From positions 1-6,118 of the forward strand of contig DFEO01000068.1 in assembly GCA_002368715.1 (NCBI GenBank): 6,118 nucleotides of DNA, read 5' to 3'. A program made the translations under genes and the position numbers. The DNA is from Ruminococcus sp. UBA3800 (GTDB taxonomy: Bacteria > Bacillota > Clostridia > Oscillospirales > Ruminococcaceae). Positions 1-5,120 of the stretch are shown one piece after another (the stretch's first letter is position 1; the number at the start of each line of letters is the position of its first letter). The notes below the pieces were generated by a model that did no database searches, was not told the origin of the DNA, and was given only the letters and a program-made list of their open reading frames with translations.

Positions 1-16
1 GTACGCACAATGTGGG

Positions 17-36
17 GCGGTTCATAAACGTACCGC
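17..36. other. Small GCGGT/ACCGC hairpin past the end of the 98-residue gene
   Basis: GCGGT at 17-21 can pair with ACCGC at 32-36 around a 10-base loop. Read on the plus strand, the right arm is followed by TTTATTTT, so it could act as a weak terminator for a gene entering from the left. Read on the minus strand, it follows the stop codon of the 98-residue gene but has no T-run after it. A second short AT-rich inverted repeat, GCTTTA/TAAAGC at 35-40 and 44-49, overlaps that stop codon. The stem is only 5 bp, so a terminator role is uncertain. Confidence 0.25.
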
Positions 37-42
37 TTTATT

Positions 43-339
43 TTAAAGCTGTTCAAGCGTGAACACATAAGTCTCAGGCGCTGTGCCGTTCTGGACCATG
101 ACCTGTTTTTCCATAAGCTTGGTCCTCATATTCTTCACCCAGTCCTTCTGGGTGCGAAGCTTCATACCGCCCTGCTCTGCCCAATCTCTTATATATGTGT
201 TGCAGTCACGCCTTGCAAAGCCGATATTATCAGCCTCAAAACTGCCGTCGGCGCTCAGCGTTGTAACGGGCTGTGCCTCTGCAAACTCGGCACCTACTGC
301 TGTTCCTGTCTTTTTCTTTACTGTCAGTCTGAATTTCAT
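43..339 (-). CDS. Hypothetical 98-residue protein, third gene of the kinase-phosphatase operon
   Basis: I do not recognise this family. It is a small, charged, soluble-looking protein with no signal peptide and no membrane segment. Residues 2-9 look like a basic beta strand (KFRLTVKK). Roughly 41-57 and 63-78 look helical and are rich in Arg, Lys and Trp. There is a single Cys (C46). The ATG is well supported: TAAGGAG lies on the minus strand at 348-354, 8 bases upstream. The start is only 21 bases past the stop of the PHP phosphatase gene, so it is very probably cotranscribed with it. No independent promoter is apparent in that gap. Position suggests a role linked to polysaccharide control, but nothing in the sequence shows this; it could equally be an unrelated passenger gene. 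An antisense frame over much of the same stretch lacks a ribosome site and was discarded. Confidence 0.75.
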   Translation of the reverse strand: MKFRLTVKKKTGTAVGAEFAEAQPVTTLSADGSFEADNIGFARRDCNTYIRDWAEQGGMKLRTQKDWVKNMRTKLMEKQVMVQNGTAPETYVFTLEQL

Positions 340-360
340 TTTATCCGCTCCTTAGTAATC

Positions 361-1074
361 TCAGAACAATGGCTTCTCACTGAGAGCAAACTCATCCATT
401 ATCGAATCGGACTTTTCTATAAGTCCGCTGCCGGGCTTTTCCCTGCGTGTTATAGAATCAAAGTTCGGCTTTCTGTCGGAAAGGTTATGGGTGTCCGTTC
501 CGAAGCAATAGGATATGCCTTTTTTTATAAGCTTTGAAACAAACCTTCTCGTTTCAAAATGGTCAAACGCCTCGGCATTGAACTGGAACACAGCATCAAG
601 GCTGAGCACCTTTTCGATATCGTTCTTGCCATACCATTCGGTATAGCGGTCGAGGTGAGCTATTATCGGCATCAGGTCATAGGTGCAGTAAAGGTTATAG
701 ATCTCCTCGCCCATCCAGTCGGCATAGGGCGCATATGGCAGCTCCATAAGGATAAGGTTCGTGCCCGAGATCGCCAGCTGTTCTATCCCGTCAAGCTCGC
801 TTATCCCCTTCTCGATCGCCACCTCGGAGCCTATGCGTATATCCTTTATGGCTGGTGCCTGTGCAAGGAGTGAGTAATACGCCTCGTTGCGCCTGTCGAG
901 ATAAGCGCTGATACCTCCGGGCTCACGGTGAGAATAGAAATGGGGCGTTGCCGCTATCCTCTCTATTCCCTGGCGCTTTAACTGTTTTATCATCCCAAGC
1001 GACATCTCCATATTTCTCGAGCCGTCATCTATTCCCGGAATAATGTGACTGTGATGATCTGTTACCAATTGCAT
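361..1074 (-). CDS. cpsB: CpsB/YwqE-type PHP-domain tyrosine-protein phosphatase
   Basis: This 237-residue protein is a metal-dependent phosphatase of the PHP superfamily. Known relatives (pneumococcal CpsB, Bacillus YwqE) remove phosphate from the tyrosine tail of the partner BY-kinase, in the cytoplasm at the membrane face. The expected metal ligands are all visible in order: H8 and H10 in DHHSH, D17 in IDDG, H45 in ATPHF, E84 in GSEV, E111 in MELPY, H140 in AHLDRY, and D194 and H196 in GTDTHN. Length is close to the pneumococcal protein (about 240), so it looks complete. The ATG is preceded by GGAAGGG with about 8 bases of spacing, a moderate ribosome site. It lies 32 bases after the kinase stop codon and 21 bases before the small third gene, as expected for one operon. 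Kinase and phosphatase side by side make this assignment strong. A general PHP hydrolase is the only realistic alternative. Confidence 0.93.
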   Translation of the reverse strand: MQLVTDHHSHIIPGIDDGSRNMEMSLGMIKQLKRQGIERIAATPHFYSHREPGGISAYLDRRNEAYYSLLAQAPAIKDIRIGSEVAIEKGISELDGIEQLAISGTNLILMELPYAPYADWMGEEIYNLYCTYDLMPIIAHLDRYTEWYGKNDIEKVLSLDAVFQFNAEAFDHFETRRFVSKLIKKGISYCFGTDTHNLSDRKPNFDSITRREKPGSGLIEKSDSIMDEFALSEKPLF

Positions 1075-1106
1075 TCACCGACCCTTCCAAATGGCAATGC
1101 GCTACC

Positions 1107-2609
1107 TTATTTCTCAGTGGGATTTGCCTTCTTTGCACTCTCAGCATATCTGTAACTGTAATCGTACTTATATTTATACTTATACCTGTACTTATAATAA
1201 TATGCGCTTGAACGCTTTCTTCTTATATCGTTGAGTACAAAGCCAAGATGATTGCAGTTTGCAAGCTCGAGCCTCTTTGCGCACTCCTCAAGCTCGTTAT
1301 ATGTTGTCTTTGCATATCTGACGACTATCAGAACACCTGCTATGCTTCCCGAAAGACCAAGAACGTCGGTAACAGGCAGTATCGGCGGAGCATCGAGGAT
1401 GATATAATCGTACATCCCCTTAACTCTATCGAGCAGAGCCTTCATATTGTCGGAAGCCAGCAGCTCGGAGGGGTTCGGCGGGATAACGCCCGAAGTAAGG
1501 ATGTCAAGGTTGCCCTTTGTTCCTCTGAATACACACTCCTCAAAGGTCTTCTCACCGCTGAGGATAGAGGAAAGGCCATCCTGATTTTTCAGCCTGAAAT
1601 TCTTATGCTGAACAGGTCTTCTCATATCGGCATCTATCAGCAGCACCTTGTTCTCGGTCTCGGCAAGAGTCGAAGCTATATTTGCCGAAGTGACCGACTT
1701 ACCCTCGGACGGGTCGGCACTGGAGACTGCAACTATCTTATTCTTATAGGTCGAGAGCGAGAACATAAGGTTCGTTCTCATAGACTTATAATTCTCAACG
1801 ATATTGAACGGTATCTCGGGATTGGACATAAGGAGCTTCTTCTTGCGCTCAGCCGCAGAGTTCTCCTTGTTCTTCGAGTCACCGATCGAGAGTATCTCGC
1901 CTATGATAGGTTTCTCAAACTTGACACTCAGGTCATTCGATTCCTTAACGGTGTTGTCAAGCATATAAACGATAAGTATGACCGCAACAGCTATAACACC
2001 GAAAGCCGTACCGCCAAGGAAGGTATACCTTGTAACATTCGGAGATACCTTTCCGTAATAGACCTTTGCCTCACCGATCTTCTCCATAGAGCCTGCACCG
2101 GTGATCCTGATGATGTATTCGGGAGCTATGTCAGCCATTATGTTGCAGAGGTTTGCAGACAGCTTCGGGTTTATAGTCGTTGCCGTTATCTTCAGCACCT
2201 CGGTCTCGTTTGCCGCCTCCATAAGGAAGCATCCCCTCAGAGCGGCATCCGGGATCTTGCCGTTGCTGTCAAGGCTGAAATACGATTTGATCTCGTCCTC
2301 GCCGTACAGCTCGATAAGCTTTTCTCCGACAGCGTCCATAACTACATCATCGCTGAGTATCTCGATATATGTCTTTACCAGAGCCTTAGACGTTGCAATC
2401 TCGGTATAATTCACACCCTGCTGCTTCTCGGGTGTTTTATCCTGGTTCATAACGTACATCGAAACGTGAGACGAATATTTTGGAGCAATAAAAAACTTCG
2501 ACCATACAAATGCACCAACAGCACCTGCAAAAGTCACACAGATAATTATCCAGAGCTTGCCCAGAAGCAGCCCGAATATGTCCTTTAACGATATTTCCTG
2601 TCCTTCCAT
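1107..2609 (-). CDS. Fused Wzz-like chain-length regulator and BY tyrosine autokinase
   Basis: This 500-residue protein should control chain length and export of capsule or exopolysaccharide through autophosphorylation on tyrosine. The N-terminal Wzz-like part has membrane helices at about 19-39 and 195-216, with an outside-facing domain between them. The cytoplasmic kinase part carries ExxKxxR (E272, K275, R278), close to the ExxRxxR oligomer motif of BY-kinases. It also has Walker A (ADPSEGKS, 298-305), Walker A' (LLIDADMRRP, 323-332) and Walker B (YIILDAPP, 402-409). The tail at 470-488 holds 11 tyrosines. Capsule loci in many Gram-positives split these two parts (CpsC and CpsD); here they are one chain, as in Wzc of Gram-negatives. 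An in-frame GTG exists at 2666, but it falls at the predicted transcription start. The ATG at 2609 has AAAGGA 5 bases upstream and gives a typical Wzz N-terminus, so I start there. An ATG at 2651 is a less likely alternative. The phosphatase gene follows directly. Confidence 0.92.
   Translation of the reverse strand: MEGQEISLKDIFGLLLGKLWIIICVTFAGAVGAFVWSKFFIAPKYSSHVSMYVMNQDKTPEKQQGVNYTEIATSKALVKTYIEILSDDVVMDAVGEKLIELYGEDEIKSYFSLDSNGKIPDAALRGCFLMEAANETEVLKITATTINPKLSANLCNIMADIAPEYIIRITGAGSMEKIGEAKVYYGKVSPNVTRYTFLGGTAFGVIAVAVILIVYMLDNTVKESNDLSVKFEKPIIGEILSIGDSKNKENSAAERKKKLLMSNPEIPFNIVENYKSMRTNLMFSLSTYKNKIVAVSSADPSEGKSVTSANIASTLAETENKVLLIDADMRRPVQHKNFRLKNQDGLSSILSGEKTFEECVFRGTKGNLDILTSGVIPPNPSELLASDNMKALLDRVKGMYDYIILDAPPILPVTDVLGLSGSIAGVLIVVRYAKTTYNELEECAKRLELANCNHLGFVLNDIRRKRSSAYYYKYRYKYKYKYDYSYRYAESAKKANPTEK
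1146..1202 (-). repeat. Tyrosine-rich (Tyr-X)n tail-coding repeat of the BY-kinase
   Basis: These 19 codons encode kinase residues 470-488. After an initial YYY, every second residue is Tyr (472, 474, and so on to 488), and the spacers are mostly Lys or Arg, giving 11 Tyr in 19 residues. At DNA level it is an imperfect repeat of TAT/TAC alternating with AAG/AGG/AAA codons. In known BY-kinases the C-terminal tyrosine cluster is the autophosphorylation site and the target of the CpsB-type phosphatase. The regular alternation suggests growth by short repeat expansion, which is an inference. Confidence 0.85.
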
Positions 2610-2614
2610 AGCTT

Positions 2615-2620
2615 TCCTTT
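2615..2620 (-). promoter_or_regulatory. Ribosome binding site that fixes the kinase start
   Basis: On the minus strand AAAGGA lies 5 bases upstream of the ATG at 2607-2609. Upstream in-frame starts are less convincing: the GTG at 2666 has almost no room for a leader behind the promoter, and the ATG at 2651 has only AGGA at 4 bases spacing. Confidence 0.75.
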
Positions 2621-2673
2621 CATATGCAAAAATATTTTTCGGTCCGTCCATGCGGTCCTGACACACCGATATT

Positions 2674-2702
2674 ATTATATCATTTACAGCACATCAAGTC
2701 AA
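2674..2702 (-). promoter_or_regulatory. Sigma-A promoter of the kinase-phosphatase operon
   Basis: Read on the minus strand, a -35 box TTGACT (2697-2702) and a -10 box TATAAT (2674-2679) are separated by exactly 17 bases. The -10 is preceded by TGA, an extended -10 (TGnTATAAT). Transcription should begin near 2667, giving a leader of about 57 bases before the kinase ATG at 2609. No terminator-like or attenuator-like hairpin was seen in that leader. Confidence 0.85.
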
Positions 2703-2776
2703 GCACTTTTTTTCTTTTCTCACTTTTTTTCAGATCGCCGCCCATTATCACATCCCCGACCCGGCGTATCAAAGCC

Positions 2777-2826
2777 AAAAAAAGAGCGGTGATACCCTCG
2801 AAACACCGAAGATATCACCGCTCTTT
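2777..2826 (-). terminator. Intrinsic terminator of the DivIVA-like gene
   Basis: A perfect 14-bp inverted repeat pairs 2781-2794 with 2813-2826 around an 18-base loop. The GC-rich core is GAGCGGTG/CACCGCTC. Read on the minus strand the stem is followed by a run of seven T (2777-2783), the layout of a Rho-independent terminator. It begins 26 bases past the stop of the DivIVA-like gene and lies upstream of the kinase-operon promoter, so it insulates the two units. The plus-strand side has no T-run after the stem, so it should act in one direction only. Confidence 0.9.
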
Positions 2827-2852
2827 CCCCTATATGCGCTCAGTGCGCTTTT

Positions 2853-3134
2853 TTACGGCTCCTCGCCGATCTTTACGATAAGCTCGTTTATCTTTGTCAG
2901 AAGCTCGGAAACATAACTATCAACATCGTTCTTGTCAAAGCCGCCCAGAGCCGTGCTCTTGATATTCGGCTTGGGCACAGGCAGCGGCATAGCATAAGCT
3001 TTTGCATTTTTCTTATTCTCAAGTACCGTTTCCAACTCATAGATCCGTGTCGTGAGCAAGTCTATATACTGCAAAGTGTCCACCTTGTCATAGCCTCCGA
3101 ACAGCACATTGCTTAATCTGTCCATATTCTTCAA
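2853..3134 (-). CDS. Small protein with two DivIVA N-terminal-like motifs
   Basis: This is a protein of about 93 residues with an internal duplication. Residues 13-34 (starting GGYDKVD) and 64-85 (starting GGFDKNDVD) align without gaps, with 11 of 22 identical. Each resembles the DivIVA/GpsB N-terminal motif, with GYD, then Val-Asp, then an aromatic and a short coiled-coil helix; in those proteins the region binds the membrane and dimerises. A proline-rich linker (MPLPVPKP, 49-56) separates the copies. The long C-terminal coiled coil of true DivIVA is absent. AAAGGAG at 3140-3146 favours the TTG start at 3134 (5 bases spacing); the ATG at 3125 is 14 bases away, and an in-frame GTG at 3149 lies upstream of the ribosome site. 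It has its own promoter and terminator, so it is a single-gene unit. A role at division sites or cell poles is inference only. Confidence 0.8.
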   Translation of the reverse strand: MKNMDRLSNVLFGGYDKVDTLQYIDLLTTRIYELETVLENKKNAKAYAMPLPVPKPNIKSTALGGFDKNDVDSYVSELLTKINELIVKIGEEP

Positions 3135-3139
3135 GCCCA

Positions 3140-3146
3140 CTCCTTT
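3140..3146 (-). promoter_or_regulatory. Ribosome binding site that decides the start of the DivIVA-like gene
   Basis: AAAGGAG on the minus strand is a near-perfect anti-16S match. It sits inside the longest open frame, just after the GTG at 3149, which argues against that GTG. It is 5 bases from TTG (3132-3134) and 14 bases from ATG (3123-3125), so TTG is the best-placed start. Confidence 0.7.
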
Positions 3147-3191
3147 CACTATAAAAATGTGAACAAAATTGTCAAATTCTTTTCTTAGTAA

Positions 3192-3220
3192 ATTATATCA
3201 CATTAAATTCAATTTGTCAA
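3192..3220 (-). promoter_or_regulatory. Perfect-consensus sigma-A promoter of the DivIVA-like gene
   Basis: On the minus strand TTGACA (3215-3220) and TATAAT (3192-3197) are both exact consensus, with 17 bases between. The -10 is preceded by TGTGA, a full extended -10. Expected transcription start is near 3185, giving a leader of about 50 bases. A perfect promoter of this kind suggests high constitutive expression unless a repressor or other factor acts on it. Confidence 0.9.
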
Positions 3221-3294
3221 CAGGTTAGAAAATATTTATTCACGAAAAATCAATCAATTATATGTAGAATTATGTTTATTACGGAGATTTTTTC

Positions 3295-3300
3295 GGAGGA
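3295..3300 (+). promoter_or_regulatory. Ribosome binding site that fixes the DUF445 gene start
   Basis: GGAGGA lies 4 bases upstream of the ATG at 3305. An in-frame ATG at 3272 has no ribosome site before it, only AT-rich sequence, so the later ATG is preferred. The 3221-3294 stretch upstream is AT-rich. A weak -10-like TAGAAT at 3265-3270 has no acceptable -35, so I could not define the plus-strand promoter with confidence. Confidence 0.75.
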
Positions 3301-3304
3301 CAAT

Positions 3305-4198
3305 ATGGTAAGGATAATACTCACTCTGCTCATAAGCGCCGCTATCGGATATGCCACGAACTTTCTGGCGGTAAAAATGCTTTTCAGGCCGCTGAAGCCT
3401 GTTTATATCAAGGGCCACAGGCTCCCGTTCACTCCCGGCATCATCCCAAAGGGCAAGCCAAGGCTTGCAAAGGCGCTCTCTGCCGCCGTAAGCGACAGCC
3501 TGCTGACAAGCGAGGACATCGAAAACGCTGTACTCAGCGACAGATCAAAACAGCTTTGTGCCCAGAAGCTTTGTATGGGACTTTATATGCGTGAGCGCAA
3601 CCAACTTGGACAGATGCTCACGGACCTGTCTCAGGGGTGTACATATCCCACTGCAAGAAAGAAGCTTAAAGAGCATATCGTTGAAAAGGGCACACAGGCT
3701 GCTGTGGATATGAATATCGGGCAGCTTATGATAGACGAGATAACGGCAGCTGTCAAGGAAAAGACACAGGGCTCTATGGCGGCTATGTTCATTACGGACG
3801 AGCTGATCGCCGAGCTTACAAGGCCTGCTTCCGAAAAATTCGATGAATATATCCGTGAGAAGGCGCCCGAGATGATAGAAAAGGCTGTCGAGCAGGAGCT
3901 TTGCGAGATGGAAAAAAAGACGATGCCGCAGCTGTTTACGGAGCTGAACATCACTCAGGAGAAGCTCGGACGTATTATCGGTATCGCTATGGAGGAGCTG
4001 CTGAGGGGAAAGCTCTCGGGCTTTTTGCAGGAGCTTGATATAGGCGCTGCGGCAGAAAAACACATAAATGATATGGACAACAAGGAGCTTGAAGAGCTTA
4101 TCCTGTCTGTTATGAAAAAGGAGCTGAACGCCGTCGTGAACCTTGGAGCGCTTATCGGGCTTATCATCGGTGTGCTCAATGTTGTAGTCAATCTCTGA
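3305..4198 (+). CDS. DUF445 family membrane protein
   Basis: This 297-residue protein matches the DUF445 (YheB-like) layout: an N-terminal membrane helix, a long helical middle and a C-terminal hydrophobic helix. The N-terminus (residues 4-23) runs into the family signature GYATNFLAVKMLFRPLKP at 15-32, followed by LPFTPGIIPKGKPRLAKAL (40-58). The middle, about 60-270, is charged and predicted helical, with many Glu and Lys. The last 24 residues (about 274-297) are hydrophobic with LGALIGLIIGVLN, as at the C-terminus of family members. Both ends probably sit in or on the membrane with the middle in one compartment. The biochemical function of the family is not established to my knowledge. The ATG at 3305 is chosen over one at 3272 because only it has a GGAGGA site. 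The gene is 11 bases upstream of dprA and probably cotranscribed with it; no functional tie is evident. Confidence 0.88.
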   Translation: MVRIILTLLISAAIGYATNFLAVKMLFRPLKPVYIKGHRLPFTPGIIPKGKPRLAKALSAAVSDSLLTSEDIENAVLSDRSKQLCAQKLCMGLYMRERNQLGQMLTDLSQGCTYPTARKKLKEHIVEKGTQAAVDMNIGQLMIDEITAAVKEKTQGSMAAMFITDELIAELTRPASEKFDEYIREKAPEMIEKAVEQELCEMEKKTMPQLFTELNITQEKLGRIIGIAMEELLRGKLSGFLQELDIGAAAEKHINDMDNKELEELILSVMKKELNAVVNLGALIGLIIGVLNVVVNL

Positions 4199-4209
4199 GG
4201 CGGTATATA

Positions 4210-5073
4210 ATGATGGACAGAAGATCTATCTGGACAGCGCTGTCGCTTATGTTCTCCTCGCCCTCAAACAGGCTGTGGGAAGTGATGAGAAACTATGAGA
4301 GCGCCGAGCTTTTATATCAGGATATAAGAAACGGTCAGTGCGCCTTTGTCAATGAGCGTGAGGCCGCAAGGATGCAGGCTTTTTCTGACAATCAGGTCTA
4401 TGCGGTGCAGAAGCTGTGTGACCAGAGAGGAATAATGATACTTACCTATGAGGACGAGCTTTATCCTCAGCGGCTGAGACAGATATACTGTCCGCCCGCA
4501 GTGCTCTATTGCAGGGGCGATGTGACCTCCCTTTCGACCGCCAGAAGCGTTGCTGTGATAGGAGCAAGACAGGCATCGGAATACTCGCTGAGGGTAGCCT
4601 ATTCCTATGCGGGAGTGCTTGCGAAAAACGGTGTGACGATAATCAGCGGTCTTGCAAACGGGATCGACGCACAGGCTCACCGGGCAGCGGTGGAAGCAGG
4701 CGGCATCACCTGCGGTGTTATCGGCTGCGGCCATGAGTTTGACTATCCAAGAGGGTCGGCGCAGCTGAAAGCATCTATCTGCCGGACCGGCTGTGTTATC
4801 TCGGAGTATATGCCGAACACTCGTCCTGAGCCCGAGAATTTCAAGGTCCGCAACCGTCTGATAGCCGCTCTTTCGGATATCGTTCTGGTGGTCCAGGCCG
4901 GAGAGCGCAGCGGCACCCTCAACACCGTAGGCCACGCCCTGGAGCAGGGCAAAGAGGTCCTGGTGATCCCGCCCCACGATATCCTCTGCGATGACTACAC
5001 CGGCCAGAGCAGGCTGATAGAGGACGGAGCTGTGCCTGTCTATTCGCCGGCGCAGATAATTGAAAGACTGTAA
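4210..5073 (+). CDS. dprA: DNA-processing protein DprA/Smf, short form
   Basis: DprA binds single-stranded DNA in the cytoplasm and loads RecA during natural transformation. This 287-residue protein has a helical, SAM-like N-terminal region (about 1-75), then the Rossmann-like DprA core. Core motifs in order are YPQRL (85-89), PPAVLYCRGD (95-104), VAVIGARQAS (114-123), SGLANGID (146-153), GVIGCG (169-174), ISEY (197-200), NFKVRNRLIAALSD (210-223) and AGERSGTLNTVGHALEQGKEV (230-250). LIEDGAVPV (269-277) ends the core and the protein stops about ten residues later. The C-terminal winged-helix domain found in many DprA proteins is therefore absent, with no sign of frameshift; short forms are known. 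The ribosome site GAGG overlaps the upstream stop codon and lies 9 bases before the first of two adjacent ATG codons. No other competence gene is in the window, so transformation ability cannot be judged. Confidence 0.95.
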   Translation: MMDRRSIWTALSLMFSSPSNRLWEVMRNYESAELLYQDIRNGQCAFVNEREAARMQAFSDNQVYAVQKLCDQRGIMILTYEDELYPQRLRQIYCPPAVLYCRGDVTSLSTARSVAVIGARQASEYSLRVAYSYAGVLAKNGVTIISGLANGIDAQAHRAAVEAGGITCGVIGCGHEFDYPRGSAQLKASICRTGCVISEYMPNTRPEPENFKVRNRLIAALSDIVLVVQAGERSGTLNTVGHALEQGKEVLVIPPHDILCDDYTGQSRLIEDGAVPVYSPAQIIERL

Positions 5074-5076
5074 AAC

Positions 5077-5113
5077 AAAACACCGCTCAGAAGACGTTCT
5101 GAGCGGTGTTTTT
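5077..5113. terminator. Bidirectional intrinsic terminator between dprA and dapL
   Basis: A perfect 16-bp stem pairs 5077-5092 with 5097-5112 around a GACG tetraloop. The GC-rich core is CACCGCTC/GAGCGGTG. The plus strand ends in TTTTT (5109-5113). The minus strand gives TTTT, then G, then TTTT after the stem. It begins 3 bases past the dprA stop and ends 7 bases before the dapL stop codon, so it should serve both convergent genes. Its 8-base core GAGCGGTG is shared with the terminator at 2777-2826. Confidence 0.95.
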
Positions 5114-5120
5114 GGTGGAT

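Noticed and set aside
559..873. Plus-strand open frame inside the phosphatase gene
   Set aside because: It lies opposite the PHP metal-ligand-bearing frame and shows no ribosome site or known motif.
1248..2588. Long open frame of 446 codons on the plus strand, antisense to the kinase gene
   Set aside because: It is the mirror of a strongly coding minus frame with full kinase motifs. Its translation has no recognisable domain, no suitable ribosome site and a composition rich in Arg, Leu, Cys and Ser typical of antisense frames.
2610..2666. Possible riboswitch or attenuator in the leader of the kinase operon
   Set aside because: The leader is only about 57 bases and shows no stable hairpin or known aptamer pattern.
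2836..2854. GCGC-TCAGT-GCGC followed by six T on the plus strand, possible plus-strand terminator
   Set aside because: The stem is only 4 bp, it overlaps the end of the DivIVA-like gene, and no plus-strand gene ends there.
3265..3270. TAGAAT as a -10 box for the DUF445 gene
   Set aside because: No acceptable -35 box is found 16-18 bases upstream, so the plus-strand promoter is left undefined.
3545..4063. Minus-strand open frames antisense to the DUF445 gene
   Set aside because: The plus frame has the DUF445 signature and a strong ribosome site; the antisense frames have neither.
4312..4977. Minus-strand open frame of 221 codons antisense to dprA
   Set aside because: The plus frame carries every DprA core motif. 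The minus translation is rich in Cys, His and Arg and has no family features.
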